A stretch of DNA of 64,000 nucleotides from Pseudomonas vancouverensis (GTDB lineage: Bacteria > Pseudomonadota > Gammaproteobacteria > Pseudomonadales > Pseudomonadaceae), in assembly GCF_004348895.1 (NCBI RefSeq), contig NZ_RRZK01000029.1, positions 1-64,000 on the forward strand. Reading direction: 5' to 3'. Under the pieces are notes generated by a model. The model had not been told where the DNA came from and searched no databases. It saw nothing but the letters and a program-made list of their open reading frames with translations. The translations under genes and the position numbers were made by a program. Below are positions 1 to 10,192 of the stretch, one piece after another (the stretch's first letter is position 1; every line of letters begins with the position of its first letter).

Positions 1-62
1 AACGATGCATCGCCGATGGTAGTGTGGGGTTTCCCCATGTGAGAGTAGGTCATCGTCAAGAT
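1..62 (+). rRNA. rrf: 5S ribosomal RNA, 3' end (partial)
   Basis: The first roughly 60 bases match the 3' half of a Pseudomonas 5S rRNA: the loop region with CGATGGTAGTGTGGGGTTTCC, followed by CATGTGAGAGTAGGTCATCGTCAAG. The 5' part and the rest of the rRNA operon lie to the left of the window. An intrinsic terminator follows within 10 nt, as expected at the end of an rrn operon. The exact 3' end was not defined beyond a couple of bases. Confidence 0.93.
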
Positions 63-71
63 TAAATTCCG

Positions 72-107
72 AAACCCCAATTGCGAAAGCAGTTGGGGTT
101 TTGTTTT
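72..107 (+). terminator. Rho-independent terminator of the rRNA operon
   Basis: AACCCCAA (73-80) pairs with TTGGGGTT (93-100) around a short loop and runs into TTTTGTTTTT. It sits directly after the 5S rRNA and before recC, so it ends the rRNA transcript. Confidence 0.9.
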
Positions 108-259
108 TGGCCGCGGAAAAGTCTCGACTGCCTCCTCCCGGGTTACCAGGTTCCCCTCATCGTCGACACCCCGTCCGAAGCAAGCGCGCTCCGACAATGA
201 AGCCAATCGCCTTCGATGTTAAAGTCGCCCCTCGATTTTGCGCTTTCCAAGGACGCCTT

Positions 260-3200
260 ATGCCAGCCGCAACGCTCCTCAATCCTGGTTTTATGGTGGT
301 TCACGGCAATCGCCTTGACGAATTGCGCAGCCTGGTAGTCAGCTGGATGCGGCGTTATCCGTTGGCTCCTCTGGAAAATGAAATTGCCTTGGTGCAGAGC
401 AACGGCATTGCCCAATGGCTGAAACTGGCACTGGCCGAAGACGCCGCAGATGACGACATGGGAGGCTGTGGCATTGCTGCCGCCATCGACGTGCAACTGC
501 CAGGTAGCTTCATGTGGCAGCTCTATCGCATGGTGCTCGGTCGAGAAGAAATTCCAGCCAAGTCCCTGCTTGATAAAGCACCGCTGACCTGGCGTCTGAT
601 GCGCCTGCTGCCGCAGGTCATTGAACAGCCGCACTTTGAACCCCTGCGGCGCTTTCTGACCAACGACAGTGATCTGCGCAAACGCTATCAGTTGGCCGAG
701 CGTTTGGCGGATCTGTTTGACCAGTACCAGGTTTACCGCGCCGACTGGCTTGAGGATTGGGCAGAAGGTCGTCATCAAATACGCAGCGGCAGAGGTGAAG
801 CCAAACCGCTCGCTCCGGCCAGTTGCTGGCAAGCGGAACTGTGGCGGGCATTGTTGCTGGATGTTGGAGCAGAAGGCATGGCGCAAAGCCGTGCCGGTGT
901 TCACCAGCGATTTATCGAACGCATCAACAGCCTCGATGTGGCTCCGAACGGATTGCCCTCACGAGTGATCGTTTTCGGCATTTCGTCCCTGCCGGCGCAG
1001 GTCCTGGAAGCGTTGGCCGGGCTCGCCAGATTCAGTCAGGTCCTGCTGTGTGTGCACAACCCCTGTCGTCACCATTGGGCTGACATCGTCGCCGATAAAG
1101 ACCTGTTACGGCACCAATACAAACGCCAGGCCCGCAAGAGCGGTATGCCGGTGGTACTCGACCCGCAGACCCTCCATCAACATGCTCATCCGCTGTTGGC
1201 TGCGTGGGGCAAACAGGGCCGGGATTACATCAGTCTGCTCGACAGTTACGACGACCCCAACAGCTACCGCTCGGCATTTCGGGACGGGCGCATCGACCTG
1301 TTCAGTGACAGCCAGCCATTGAACATGCTCAACCAGTTGCAGGACGACATCCTCGAGTTGCGCCCGCTTCTGGAGACGCGTGAGCACTGGCCCGCGGTCG
1401 ACCTGAACCAGGACCAGTCGATCCGTTTTCACGTCGCCCACAGTGCGCAACGCGAAGTGGAAATCCTTCACGACCAATTACTCGCCCGCTTCAGTGCCGA
1501 CCCGCACCTGCGTCCTCGTGACGTGATTGTGATGGTCCCGGACATCGACAGTTATGCACCGCATATTCGCGCAGTGTTTGGGCAGTTGGATCGCAACGAC
1601 CCGCGCTTCATTCCGTTCACCCTGGCAGACCAGGGGCAGCGAGGTCGCGACCCCTTGCTGATCGCTGTAGAACACCTGCTTAAACTACCCGACAGCCGGT
1701 TCCCGGTCAGCGAAATTCTCGATCTGCTCGACGTTCCGGCGCTGCGTGCCCGTTTTGGCGTCGAGGAACGTGATTTGCCGACGCTGCACCGCTGGATCGA
1801 AGGTGCCGGCATTCGTTGGGGCATGAATGCGCAACAGCGTGCCGGGCTTGGGCTGCCGGAGGCGCTGGAGCAGAACAGTTGGCGATTCGGTTTGCGCCGC
1901 ATGCTGCTCGGCTATGCCGTGGGCAGTGCCGACGCTTGCGCAGGCATCGAGCCCTACGATGAAATCGGCGGCCTCGATGCCGCGCTGATCGGTCCCTTGG
2001 TGGCACTGCTCGACGCACTGGAAGTGGCGCATCAAGAACTGTCCAGACCTGCCTCCCCCAACCAATGGGGCTCGCGCTTGCAAGCGTTGGTGCAACTGTT
2101 CTTCGTGGCCAGCAATGAGCATGATGACTATCTGCTGACTCGGCTCGAAGAACTGCGCGAGACCTGGCTCGAGACCTGTGAGTCCGTGGGGCTGCACGAC
2201 GAGTTACCGCTGACGGTGGTCCGCGAGGCATGGTTGGCTGGCCTCGACCAGGGACGTCTGTCGCAGCGTTTCCTCGCCGGTGCAGTCAATTTCTGCACCT
2301 TGATGCCCATGCGCGCTATCCCGTTCAAACTGGTTTGCTTGCTGGGGATGAACGATGGGGATTACCCGCGTGCGCAGCCGCCACTGGATTTCGACTTGAT
2401 GGGCAGCGACTACCGTCCAGGTGACCGCTCACGGCGCGAAGACGACCGCTATCTGTTACTGGAAGCGTTGCTGTCCGCACGGGACCAGCTCTATATCAGC
2501 TGGGTTGGCCGCAGCATTCGCGATAACAGCGAGCGTCCGGCATCGGTGCTGATCGGTCAGTTGCGCGACCATCTCGACAGCGGCTGGCGGCTGGCTGACA
2601 CCACACAAAATCTGCTGCATGCAATGACCCAGGAACATCCTTTGCAGCCGTTCAGTGCACGCTATTTCCACGAGGGCGATGAGCTGTTCAGTTACGCCAG
2701 CGAATGGCAGGCACTGCATCACGCGTTTAAACCCATGATGGATACCGAAGTGCTGGACGCGCATGTCCAGGATGAGCCTCTGGGCATCGCCCAACTGCAG
2801 GACTTCCTGCGCAACCCGGTGCGACACTTTTTCAGTCAGCGGCTGAAGATTTTCTTCGAAGCGGCACAGGTACCCTTGGTCGATGAAGAGCCCTTTGTCC
2901 TCGATGCGTTGCAGCGTTACAACCTCAGCGACAGCTTGCTCGAAGTCGCCTTGGGCAATCTCGATCACTCGGATCAGGCCCTCAGAGTGCAAGCGCAACG
3001 CCTGCAAAACAGTGGCCTGCTGCCCATGGCCGGATTCGGTGAAAGCCTGCAACGGGAATTGATCGAGCCATTGCCAGACCTGCTTCAGCGGTACGAACAA
3101 CTGCTGACGTTATGGCCACAGCCCATCACCAGTGCGCTGCCGGTCGATCTCGAACTGCAAGGCTTGCGTATCGAGGGCTGGCTGACCGGCCTGCATCAGC

Positions 3201-3709
3201 GTGCGGACGGTGGTTTGCTGTCCGTCACCACGATCCCCAACAGCATCGGTGCGATCAAGGCGCGAAAGTGGCATCGCCTGATACGCCCATGGATCAACCA
3301 TCTGGTGGCCTGCGCCAATGGTCAGCCATTGACCACCGCCTTGGTGGCCAGTGATGACAGTTTGCTGCTCGGCCCGCTGGAGGAGGCTTCAGCGCAACGA
3401 ATCCTCAGTGACGTGCTGATGGCCTGGAAAACCGGCATGCGCCAACCCCTGCCGATTGCAGTCAAGACGGCTTTCGCCTGGCTTGGGCAAACCGACCCGG
3501 TCAAGGCCGAGGCCGCTGCGCGCAAGGCCTATGAAGGTGATGGTTTGACCACCGATGGCGAGCGAGCAGAAAGCCCCGCCCTCACACGCCAGTTCGCCGA
3601 CTTCGATGCGTTGACGGCCGATGAAACCTTCATCGATTGGTGCAACGCGCTCTACCGTCCGTTGTTTGAAGCCGCGTGGCGATCGTTGACCAGCGGGGAG
3701 GCAAACTGA
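260..3709 (+). CDS. recC: RecBCD exonuclease V subunit RecC
   Basis: Encodes a 1149-residue RecC, the structural and Chi-recognising subunit of the RecBCD helicase-nuclease that processes double-strand breaks for homologous recombination and degrades foreign linear DNA in the cytoplasm. The N-terminus (GFMVVHGNRLDELRSL, then IALVQSNGIAQWLKLAL) is typical of Pseudomonas RecC. The length is close to the usual 1120-1150. The reading frame stays open back to about 101, but the ATG at 260 is chosen because AAGGA precedes it at the right distance and family similarity starts there. The stop overlaps the recB start by one base (TGATG). Gene order recC-recB-recD is the Pseudomonas arrangement; in E. 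coli ptrA lies between recC and recB. The rRNA terminator upstream implies that recC has its own promoter within 108-259, not identified here. Confidence 0.96.
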   Translation: MPAATLLNPGFMVVHGNRLDELRSLVVSWMRRYPLAPLENEIALVQSNGIAQWLKLALAEDAADDDMGGCGIAAAIDVQLPGSFMWQLYRMVLGREEIPAKSLLDKAPLTWRLMRLLPQVIEQPHFEPLRRFLTNDSDLRKRYQLAERLADLFDQYQVYRADWLEDWAEGRHQIRSGRGEAKPLAPASCWQAELWRALLLDVGAEGMAQSRAGVHQRFIERINSLDVAPNGLPSRVIVFGISSLPAQVLEALAGLARFSQVLLCVHNPCRHHWADIVADKDLLRHQYKRQARKSGMPVVLDPQTLHQHAHPLLAAWGKQGRDYISLLDSYDDPNSYRSAFRDGRIDLFSDSQPLNMLNQLQDDILELRPLLETREHWPAVDLNQDQSIRFHVAHSAQREVEILHDQLLARFSADPHLRPRDVIVMVPDIDSYAPHIRAVFGQLDRNDPRFIPFTLADQGQRGRDPLLIAVEHLLKLPDSRFPVSEILDLLDVPALRARFGVEERDLPTLHRWIEGAGIRWGMNAQQRAGLGLPEALEQNSWRFGLRRMLLGYAVGSADACAGIEPYDEIGGLDAALIGPLVALLDALEVAHQELSRPASPNQWGSRLQALVQLFFVASNEHDDYLLTRLEELRETWLETCESVGLHDELPLTVVREAWLAGLDQGRLSQRFLAGAVNFCTLMPMRAIPFKLVCLLGMNDGDYPRAQPPLDFDLMGSDYRPGDRSRREDDRYLLLEALLSARDQLYISWVGRSIRDNSERPASVLIGQLRDHLDSGWRLADTTQNLLHAMTQEHPLQPFSARYFHEGDELFSYASEWQALHHAFKPMMDTEVLDAHVQDEPLGIAQLQDFLRNPVRHFFSQRLKIFFEAAQVPLVDEEPFVLDALQRYNLSDSLLEVALGNLDHSDQALRVQAQRLQNSGLLPMAGFGESLQRELIEPLPDLLQRYEQLLTLWPQPITSALPVDLELQGLRIEGWLTGLHQRADGGLLSVTTIPNSIGAIKARKWHRLIRPWINHLVACANGQPLTTALVASDDSLLLGPLEEASAQRILSDVLMAWKTGMRQPLPIAVKTAFAWLGQTDPVKAEAAARKAYEGDGLTTDGERAESPALTRQFADFDALTADETFIDWCNALYRPLFEAAWRSLTSGEAN

Positions 3710-6700
3710 TGAGCACGAAGACGCCTTTGGCCCTGGCATTCCCGTTGCGCGGCAGCCAGCTGATCGAAGCCAGTGCCGGGACCGGCAAAACCTTCACCAT
3801 TTCCGCGTTGTACCTGCGCCTGGTGTTGGGCCACGGTGGCGACGCCAGCGGTTTCGGTCGTGAGCTGCTGCCGCCACAGATTCTGGTGGTGACCTTTACC
3901 GACGCTGCTACCAAAGAGCTGCGTGAACGCATCCGCACGCGACTGGCCGAGGCTGCGCGATTCTTCCGTGATGAGACGTCCGCACCTGATGGCCTGATTG
4001 CCGAACTGCGCGAACAGTACCTGCCTGAGCAATGGGCCGGTTGCGCCAACCGCTTGGACATCGCCGCGCAATGGATGGACGAGGCGGCCGTCTCGACCAT
4101 CCACAGTTGGTGCCAGCGCATGTTGCGCGAGCACGCATTCGACAGCGGAAGCTTGTTTACCCAGACCCTGGAAACCGACCACAGCGATTTGCTCGGCGAA
4201 GTCCTGCGCGACTACTGGCGTCTGTTTTGTTACCCCATGCAAGGGGATGCACTGAATTGGGTGCGCGCCAATTGGGGTGGCCCCGCCGCATTGCTGCCGC
4301 GCATCCGCGCCTTGTTTGCCAGCGAGCGCGATACGCTGCACGGCAAGGAGCCTGTCGATCTGATTAGCGAGTGTTTGCAGGAGCGCAAGGCGGCGCTGAT
4401 CGAGCTGAAAAGGCCTTGGTGCCAGTGGGCTGACGAGTTGCTTGCGATCTGTCACCAAGGCGTTGCGAGTAAAAGCGTCGATGGCAGAAAGATGCAGGCT
4501 CGCTACTTCGAGCCCTGGTTCGAAAAACTCAAGGCTTGGGCCGAAGATGAATCCCTCGAACATCTGGATATCGGTACCGGATTCACGCGCCTGACCCCCG
4601 ACGGCATGGCCGAAGCCTGGAAAGGTGAAGCACCGCGCCATCCGGGGCTGGAGGCGATGGCCGGTCTCAAGGCTCGACTCGATGCGTTACCCACCCCCGA
4701 TGCGGCTGTGTTGCAACATGCCGCCCGTTGGGTCGGGGCCCGGTTCGAGGAAGAGAAACGCCGTCGTGCAGAAATGGGCTTCGACGACATGCTGTTGCGC
4801 CTGGATGCGGCGCTGCAATCCGAAGGTGGCGAGCGCTTGGCGACGCTGATTCGCGAGCAGTTTCCGGTCGCGCTGATCGATGAATTCCAGGATACCGATC
4901 CGGTGCAGTACCGGATCTTCGAAAGCATCTATCGCATTGAGGAGAACAGCCCCGAGTGCGGCCTGTTCCTGATCGGTGACCCGAAACAGGCGATCTACGC
5001 CTTCCGTGGCGCCGACATCCATACTTACCTGCGTGCTCGGCAGGCCACCTCCGGACGCCTGCATACACTGGGCACCAACTTCCGTTCCAGCCATGGCATG
5101 GTCAACGCGGTGAACCATGTGTTCCAGCGTGCGGAAGCTCGCGCGCTTGGGCGAGGTGCGTTCCTGTTCCGCGAGAACAATGGCGAGAATCCGGTCCCGT
5201 TCACCCCGGTTGAATCCCAGGGGCGCAAGGAAGTCTTGCGCATCAATGACCAGCCTGTGCCTGCCCTCAATGTCTGGCACCTGGCCGCCGAACAGCCGCT
5301 GTCCGGTGCCGTGTATCGGCAACGACTGGCGGCCGCTTGCGCCAGTGAAATCACGGCATTGCTCAATGGCGGGCAGCAGGGCACAGCGGGCTTTGTCCAG
5401 GACGGCAAAGACTTCAAAGGTGTGCTGCCCTCGGATATCGCCATCCTGGTTCGCGATGGCAAAGAAGCCCAGGCCGTACGTTTCGAGCTGGCTGCCCGTG
5501 GCGTGCGCAGCGTCTACCTGTCCGACAAGGACTCGGTGTTCGCCGCCCAGGAAGCCCACGACGTGCTCAGTTGGCTCAAGGCCTGTGCCGAGCCGGACGT
5601 CGAACGGCCTCTGCGGGCTGCATTGGCCAGCATCACCTTGAACCTGTCGCTGGCAGAGCTGGAACGTCTGAATCAGGACGAGCTGGCCTGGGAGTCCCGG
5701 GTCATGCAGTTCCGAGGTTATCGCGAACTATGGCGCAAGCAGGGTGTGCTGCCCATGTTGCGACGCTTGCTGCACGATTTCCGTTTGCCCCAGGCACTGA
5801 TCACCCGCAGTGACGGCGAACGCGTGTTGACGAATCTGCTGCACTTGTCCGAATTGCTGCAACAGGCCGCCGCCGAACTCGACGGTGAGCAAGCGCTGAT
5901 CCGTCATCTGGCCGAGCACCTGGCATTGTCCGGTCAGGCCGGCGAAGAGCAGATCCTGCGCCTGGAGAGTGATGAGCAACTGGTCAAGGTGGTGACCATT
6001 CACAAGTCCAAAGGGCTGGAGTACCCCTTGGTGTTCCTGCCGTTCATTTGTTCGGCCAAGCCGGTGGATGGCAGTCGCCTGCCATTGCATTATCACGATG
6101 CGGCGGGCAACGCCCAGGTGACGTTGAAACCCACGGCGGAGCTGATAGCCCTGGCCGATGAGGAGCGGTTGGCCGAGGATCTTCGCCTGCTGTATGTCGC
6201 CTTGACCCGGGCGCAACACGCCTGCTGGTTGGGCGTCGCGGACCTCAAGCGTGGCAACAACAATAGCTCTGTGCTGCATCTGTCGGCATTGGGTTATCTG
6301 CTGGGCGGCGGTGCGCCATTGGGCGAGTCCGCGGGGTTGCTGCGTTGGCTGGAAGATCTTCAGCAAGACTGCCCGGCGCTGTCATCGTTGCCAATGCCCG
6401 AAACCAGTGAAGAACTTTACCGGCCGCCGCAAAACACCGCGGCATTGCTGGCAACCCTGGTTCCGAAACGCAGGGCCAGTGAAAACTGGTGGATCGCTTC
6501 CTACAGTGCCCTGCGCATAGGCGACAGCTTGAGCATCGGCAGTGACGTGGCGCCCGAAAGCCCGCAGGCGCAGAAGCTGTTTGATGATGAGCGACTCGAT
6601 CCTCAAGCCCCCCGGGAGATGATTGCCGGCGGCGCAGACATCCATCGATTCCCGCGCGGCCCGAACCCCGGGACCTTCCTGCATGGGTTGCTGGAATGGG

Positions 6701-7398
6701 CCGGGAACGAAGGCTTTTCAGCCGAGCCACACGCCGTGGAAGATGCCATTGCCCGTCGCTGCAATCGCCGTGGCTGGGAAGGCTGGATCGCCACTTTGAG
6801 CGAATGGTTGCAACATCTGCTCAAGTCCCCGTTGCATCTGACCAACGATCAGGCGCCGGTGACGCTCAGTCAATTGTGCCAGTACCGCGTAGAGATGGAG
6901 TTCTGGTTCGCCAGTCATAAAGTCGACGTGCTCAAGCTCGACGCGCTGGTGTGCCAGTTCACCCACAACGGCGCCTCCCGCGTGGCTGCCGAACCGGTGC
7001 TGCTCAATGGCATGTTCAAGGGCTTCATCGACCTGACCTTCGAACACGAAGGCCGTTATTACGTCGCCGACTACAAATCCAACTGGCTTGGTGCCGACGA
7101 CTGCGCCTATACCGAGCAAGCCATGGAGCAGTCGATTCTCGACAACCGCTATGACCTGCAATACGTGTTGTACCTGTTGGCCCTGCACCGCCAGCTCAAG
7201 GCGCGTCTGGCCGACTACGATTACGACCGGCATGTCGGCGGCGCGCTGTACCTGTTCTTGCGCGGTACACGTGCGACTAGCCAGGGCGTGTATTTTGCGC
7301 GGCCGCCAAAAGAATTGATCGAGCGTCTGGACAGGCTGTTCCAGGGCAAGCCGGAACCCAAGGCCGAACCCGCCTGGGAACAGGGAGTACTGTTATGA
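3709..7398 (+). CDS. recB: RecBCD exonuclease V subunit RecB
   Basis: A 1229-residue RecB: 3'-5' helicase plus the only nuclease domain of RecBCD. A UvrD-type Walker A is visible (EASAGTGKTF, Lys27), with Walker B-like LIDEFQDTDP and helicase motif VVTIHKSKGLEYP. The C-terminal nuclease site is intact: Asp1108 in FKGFIDL and Asp1121-Tyr-Lys1123 in VADYKSNW. This matches the spacing of the E. coli catalytic residues Asp1067, Asp1080 and Lys1082. The start at 3709 overlaps the recC stop and follows a GGGGAGG ribosome site at 3695-3701; an in-frame ATG at 3676 lies inside recC and is less likely. The end overlaps recD (ATGA), so translation of the three subunits is probably coupled. Confidence 0.97.
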   Translation: MSTKTPLALAFPLRGSQLIEASAGTGKTFTISALYLRLVLGHGGDASGFGRELLPPQILVVTFTDAATKELRERIRTRLAEAARFFRDETSAPDGLIAELREQYLPEQWAGCANRLDIAAQWMDEAAVSTIHSWCQRMLREHAFDSGSLFTQTLETDHSDLLGEVLRDYWRLFCYPMQGDALNWVRANWGGPAALLPRIRALFASERDTLHGKEPVDLISECLQERKAALIELKRPWCQWADELLAICHQGVASKSVDGRKMQARYFEPWFEKLKAWAEDESLEHLDIGTGFTRLTPDGMAEAWKGEAPRHPGLEAMAGLKARLDALPTPDAAVLQHAARWVGARFEEEKRRRAEMGFDDMLLRLDAALQSEGGERLATLIREQFPVALIDEFQDTDPVQYRIFESIYRIEENSPECGLFLIGDPKQAIYAFRGADIHTYLRARQATSGRLHTLGTNFRSSHGMVNAVNHVFQRAEARALGRGAFLFRENNGENPVPFTPVESQGRKEVLRINDQPVPALNVWHLAAEQPLSGAVYRQRLAAACASEITALLNGGQQGTAGFVQDGKDFKGVLPSDIAILVRDGKEAQAVRFELAARGVRSVYLSDKDSVFAAQEAHDVLSWLKACAEPDVERPLRAALASITLNLSLAELERLNQDELAWESRVMQFRGYRELWRKQGVLPMLRRLLHDFRLPQALITRSDGERVLTNLLHLSELLQQAAAELDGEQALIRHLAEHLALSGQAGEEQILRLESDEQLVKVVTIHKSKGLEYPLVFLPFICSAKPVDGSRLPLHYHDAAGNAQVTLKPTAELIALADEERLAEDLRLLYVALTRAQHACWLGVADLKRGNNNSSVLHLSALGYLLGGGAPLGESAGLLRWLEDLQQDCPALSSLPMPETSEELYRPPQNTAALLATLVPKRRASENWWIASYSALRIGDSLSIGSDVAPESPQAQKLFDDERLDPQAPREMIAGGADIHRFPRGPNPGTFLHGLLEWAGNEGFSAEPHAVEDAIARRCNRRGWEGWIATLSEWLQHLLKSPLHLTNDQAPVTLSQLCQYRVEMEFWFASHKVDVLKLDALVCQFTHNGASRVAAEPVLLNGMFKGFIDLTFEHEGRYYVADYKSNWLGADDCAYTEQAMEQSILDNRYDLQYVLYLLALHRQLKARLADYDYDRHVGGALYLFLRGTRATSQGVYFARPPKELIERLDRLFQGKPEPKAEPAWEQGVLL

Positions 7399-9497
7399 AT
7401 CGCACCTTCGCCGATCTGCTGCCCCTGGCGTCGAGCGCAGACAACCTGGCTGACCTGGCACCGCTGAGTCGTGCTGATGACCTGCTGCTGTTGCTCACCC
7501 GTTGGGTCGAGCGCGGCTGGCTGCGAGCCCTGGACAAGGCGTTCGTCGCCTTCCTGCATGAGCTGGCACCGGACGACGATCCGTTGGTGCTGCTCGCGGC
7601 TGCGCTGACCAGTCATCAACTGGGGCACGGGCATGTTTGCCTCGATCTGTTTGAGACCCTGAAAGAGCCGGACTTTGCCTTGTCCTTGCCACCCGAAGGC
7701 GATCCGCAAATGGGCGCGATGCTGTTGCCATCACAGTTGTTGGCCACGCTGGACGGCGCGCACTGGTGCAAGGTGCTGACCTCCAGCAGCCTGGTGGCCC
7801 TGGCGGCTGACAGTCGCGAAGCGGTACAGGACCGGCCCCTGGTGTTGTCGGGTAAGCGCCTGTACTTACGCCGTTACTGGGCTTACGAGCGCCGGATCGA
7901 CCTTTCGCTGCGTGAGCGTTTAACGACACACGAGTCCACGCCGAATGATTTGCCCGAACGCCTCACGGGGTTGTTCGGTCCTGCCAGGGCCGCTGAGGTC
8001 GTCGACTGGCAGAAACTGGCCTGCGCCCTCGCGACTCGCGGGGCTTTCAGCATCATTACCGGTGGCCCCGGAACGGGCAAGACCACCACTGTCGTGCGCC
8101 TGCTGGCATTGCTCCAGGCGCCAGCGGTCGAAGCCGGCAAACCCTTGCGAATTCGCCTCGCGGCGCCTACCGGCAAGGCGGCGGCACGCTTGACCGAGTC
8201 CATCAGCCAGCAAGTCCGGACCTTGAAAGTCGCAGAGGGCATACGCGAAAAGATCCCCTCCGACGTCACCACCGTTCACCGCCTGCTGGGCAGCCGCCCC
8301 GGCACTCGTCATTTCCGCCACCACGCGGGCAACCGTTTGCCGCTGGATGTGCTGGTGGTGGACGAAGCCTCGATGATCGACCTGGAAATGATGGCCAATC
8401 TGCTCGATGCGCTGCCGCCCCATGCGCGTTTGGTACTGCTGGGTGACAAGGATCAATTGGCGTCGGTGGAAGCCGGCGCTGTTCTGGGTGATTTGTGCCG
8501 GGACGCAGAGTCAGGCTGGTACAGCCCGCAGACGCGACAATGGCTGGAAGCGGTCAGCGGCGAAAGCCTGGCGTCCAGCGGCCTGCAAGAGGATGAACAG
8601 GGGGCTCATCCACTGGCGCAACAGGTGGTGATGCTGCGTCATTCGCGACGGTTCGGCGAGGGTAGCGGCATTGGTCAACTGGCTCGTTGGGTCAATCAGC
8701 AGCAGCCTGACGAAGCCCGCAAGTTGTTGTCTGCACGCAGCCACGACGACGTGTTCGCCCTGGCTCTCAAAGGTGAGCAGGACCGGGCCCTGGAGCGCCT
8801 GTTGCTCGACGGCCACGGCGAAGGCCCTCAGGGCTACAGGCACTACCTGGGTGTACTGCGCAATCAGCGGCCGCCGTTCGACACCGCCCCTGAAGACTCG
8901 CGCTGGGTCGAGTGGGCTCGGCAAGTGCTGCACGCGTTCGATGCATTTCAGTTGTTATGCGCCGTGCGCAAAGGGGCCTCGGGCGTGGAAGGCTTGAACC
9001 AGCGCGTCACCGGCGCATTACTGCGCGCGCGGCTGATCGACAGCGATCAGCAATGGTACGAAGGTCGCCCGGTGCTGATGACCCGCAACGATTACGGTCT
9101 GGGCTTGATGAACGGCGATATCGGTATTGCTCTCAAGCTTCCCGAGCCGGGCGAAACGGGCAAGCAGGTCCTGCGTGTGGCTTTCCCGCGAAATGATGGT
9201 CAGGGCGGTGTGCGCTTTGTCCTGCCAAGCCGTCTGAATGATGTCGAAACCGTGTACGCCATGACCGTGCATAAATCCCAGGGTTCGGAGTTCGCCCACA
9301 CTGCATTGATCCTGCCTGATGCACTGAATCCGGTATTGACCAAGGAACTGATCTACACCGGCATTACCCGGGCCAAGGACTGGTTCACCTTGATTGAATC
9401 GCGCCCGGGTGTATTCGAGGAGGCGGTCAAGCGCAGGGTAAAACGCCTGAGCGGCCTGATGCTGGAGTTGAAGGAAGACGCCGAGTCGACTCTCTGA
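7395..9497 (+). CDS. recD: RecBCD exonuclease V subunit RecD
   Basis: A 700-residue RecD, the fast 5'-3' helicase subunit of RecBCD. Walker A is GGPGTGKTTT (residues 223-232, Lys229) and Walker B is LVVDEASMID. The C-terminal UvrD_C_2 signature YAMTVHKSQGSEF is present. It is longer than the E. coli protein (608 aa), as is common in pseudomonads. The start codon overlaps the recB stop by four bases. It is the last gene of the recCBD operon; the 3' flank (9498-9568) has no clear T-tract terminator. Confidence 0.96.
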   Translation: MNRTFADLLPLASSADNLADLAPLSRADDLLLLLTRWVERGWLRALDKAFVAFLHELAPDDDPLVLLAAALTSHQLGHGHVCLDLFETLKEPDFALSLPPEGDPQMGAMLLPSQLLATLDGAHWCKVLTSSSLVALAADSREAVQDRPLVLSGKRLYLRRYWAYERRIDLSLRERLTTHESTPNDLPERLTGLFGPARAAEVVDWQKLACALATRGAFSIITGGPGTGKTTTVVRLLALLQAPAVEAGKPLRIRLAAPTGKAAARLTESISQQVRTLKVAEGIREKIPSDVTTVHRLLGSRPGTRHFRHHAGNRLPLDVLVVDEASMIDLEMMANLLDALPPHARLVLLGDKDQLASVEAGAVLGDLCRDAESGWYSPQTRQWLEAVSGESLASSGLQEDEQGAHPLAQQVVMLRHSRRFGEGSGIGQLARWVNQQQPDEARKLLSARSHDDVFALALKGEQDRALERLLLDGHGEGPQGYRHYLGVLRNQRPPFDTAPEDSRWVEWARQVLHAFDAFQLLCAVRKGASGVEGLNQRVTGALLRARLIDSDQQWYEGRPVLMTRNDYGLGLMNGDIGIALKLPEPGETGKQVLRVAFPRNDGQGGVRFVLPSRLNDVETVYAMTVHKSQGSEFAHTALILPDALNPVLTKELIYTGITRAKDWFTLIESRPGVFEEAVKRRVKRLSGLMLELKEDAESTL

Positions 9498-9555
9498 AAT
9501 GCCAGTAGCCGAGTGTAGGAGGTTGCCTCGGGTGCCGTAGGACGCTTCCTCGCTG

Positions 9556-9572
9556 GCATAGCGTCGCTATGC
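9556..9572. repeat. Perfect 8+1+8 palindrome upstream of yfiR
   Basis: GCATAGCG-T-CGCTATGC is a perfect inverted repeat. The right arm's TCGCTATG recurs as a direct repeat at 9591-9598, 27 bp downstream. It lies in the recD-yfiR intergenic region and could be an operator or the base of an RNA hairpin. There is no following T-tract, so it is not a standard terminator. Confidence 0.5.
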
Positions 9573-9616
9573 TATCGTTGCGGCATCATTTCGCTATGGT
9601 CAACGAGTATCCCTGC

Positions 9617-10192
9617 ATGAAGGTGGCTGTCTGGACGACACGGCGCGTCGTTGCCTGTAATAAAGCGCTGCTCGCCGTTCTGCTTCTCATGCTGCCCGGC
9701 AGCGTCTTTGCGCAACCACTACCGTCGGCAGGCATGGCAGACCAGCGCGCCAAGGCGGTCACCCAGGTGGTACTGGGCATTCTCAGTTACGCCCGTTGGC
9801 CGGTTGAGCCTGCACAGTTGCGTCTGTGCCTGGTGGGGCCTACCGAATACACCGATGATCTGGTCAAAGGCACGACGCAGGCCACCGGGCGCCCGGTGAC
9901 GGTCAAGCGTCTGCTGGCCGATAACCCTTCGATCGTCGGCGATTGCGATGCTGTGTATATCGGCAAACTGACTGGCGAGGAGCGCGCCCGACTGTTCAGC
10001 GCGTTGATCGGCCACCCTGTCCTGAGCATCAGTGAGAGCGATGATCAATGCACCGTTGGCAGTCTGTTTTGCCTGCGGGTCGGCGATGAGCAGGTGTCCT
10101 TTGAGGTCAATCTGGATTCTGTCGCGCGCAGTGGTGTGCGCATCCATCCGAGTGTGCTGCAACTCTCGCGCCGCAAGCCGGCGGCACCATGA
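9617..10192 (+). CDS. yfiR: YfiR-type periplasmic repressor of the diguanylate cyclase YfiN
   Basis: A 191-residue exported protein of the YfiR (DUF4154) family. YfiR binds the periplasmic part of the cyclase YfiN and holds it inactive; redox or envelope stress releases it. A hydrophobic signal peptide ending in SVFA-Q is visible. Four cysteines (LRLC, GDC, DDQC, LFC) are spaced 39 and 7 apart, the same spacing as the two redox-active disulfides of P. aeruginosa YfiR (C71-C110, C145-C152). The start is uncertain: in-frame ATGs at 9569, 9596 and 9617 all lack a strong ribosome site. 9617 places a normal signal peptide at the N-terminus, and 9569 falls inside a palindrome. The stop overlaps yfiN (ATGA). 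Confidence 0.88.
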   Translation: MKVAVWTTRRVVACNKALLAVLLLMLPGSVFAQPLPSAGMADQRAKAVTQVVLGILSYARWPVEPAQLRLCLVGPTEYTDDLVKGTTQATGRPVTVKRLLADNPSIVGDCDAVYIGKLTGEERARLFSALIGHPVLSISESDDQCTVGSLFCLRVGDEQVSFEVNLDSVARSGVRIHPSVLQLSRRKPAAP

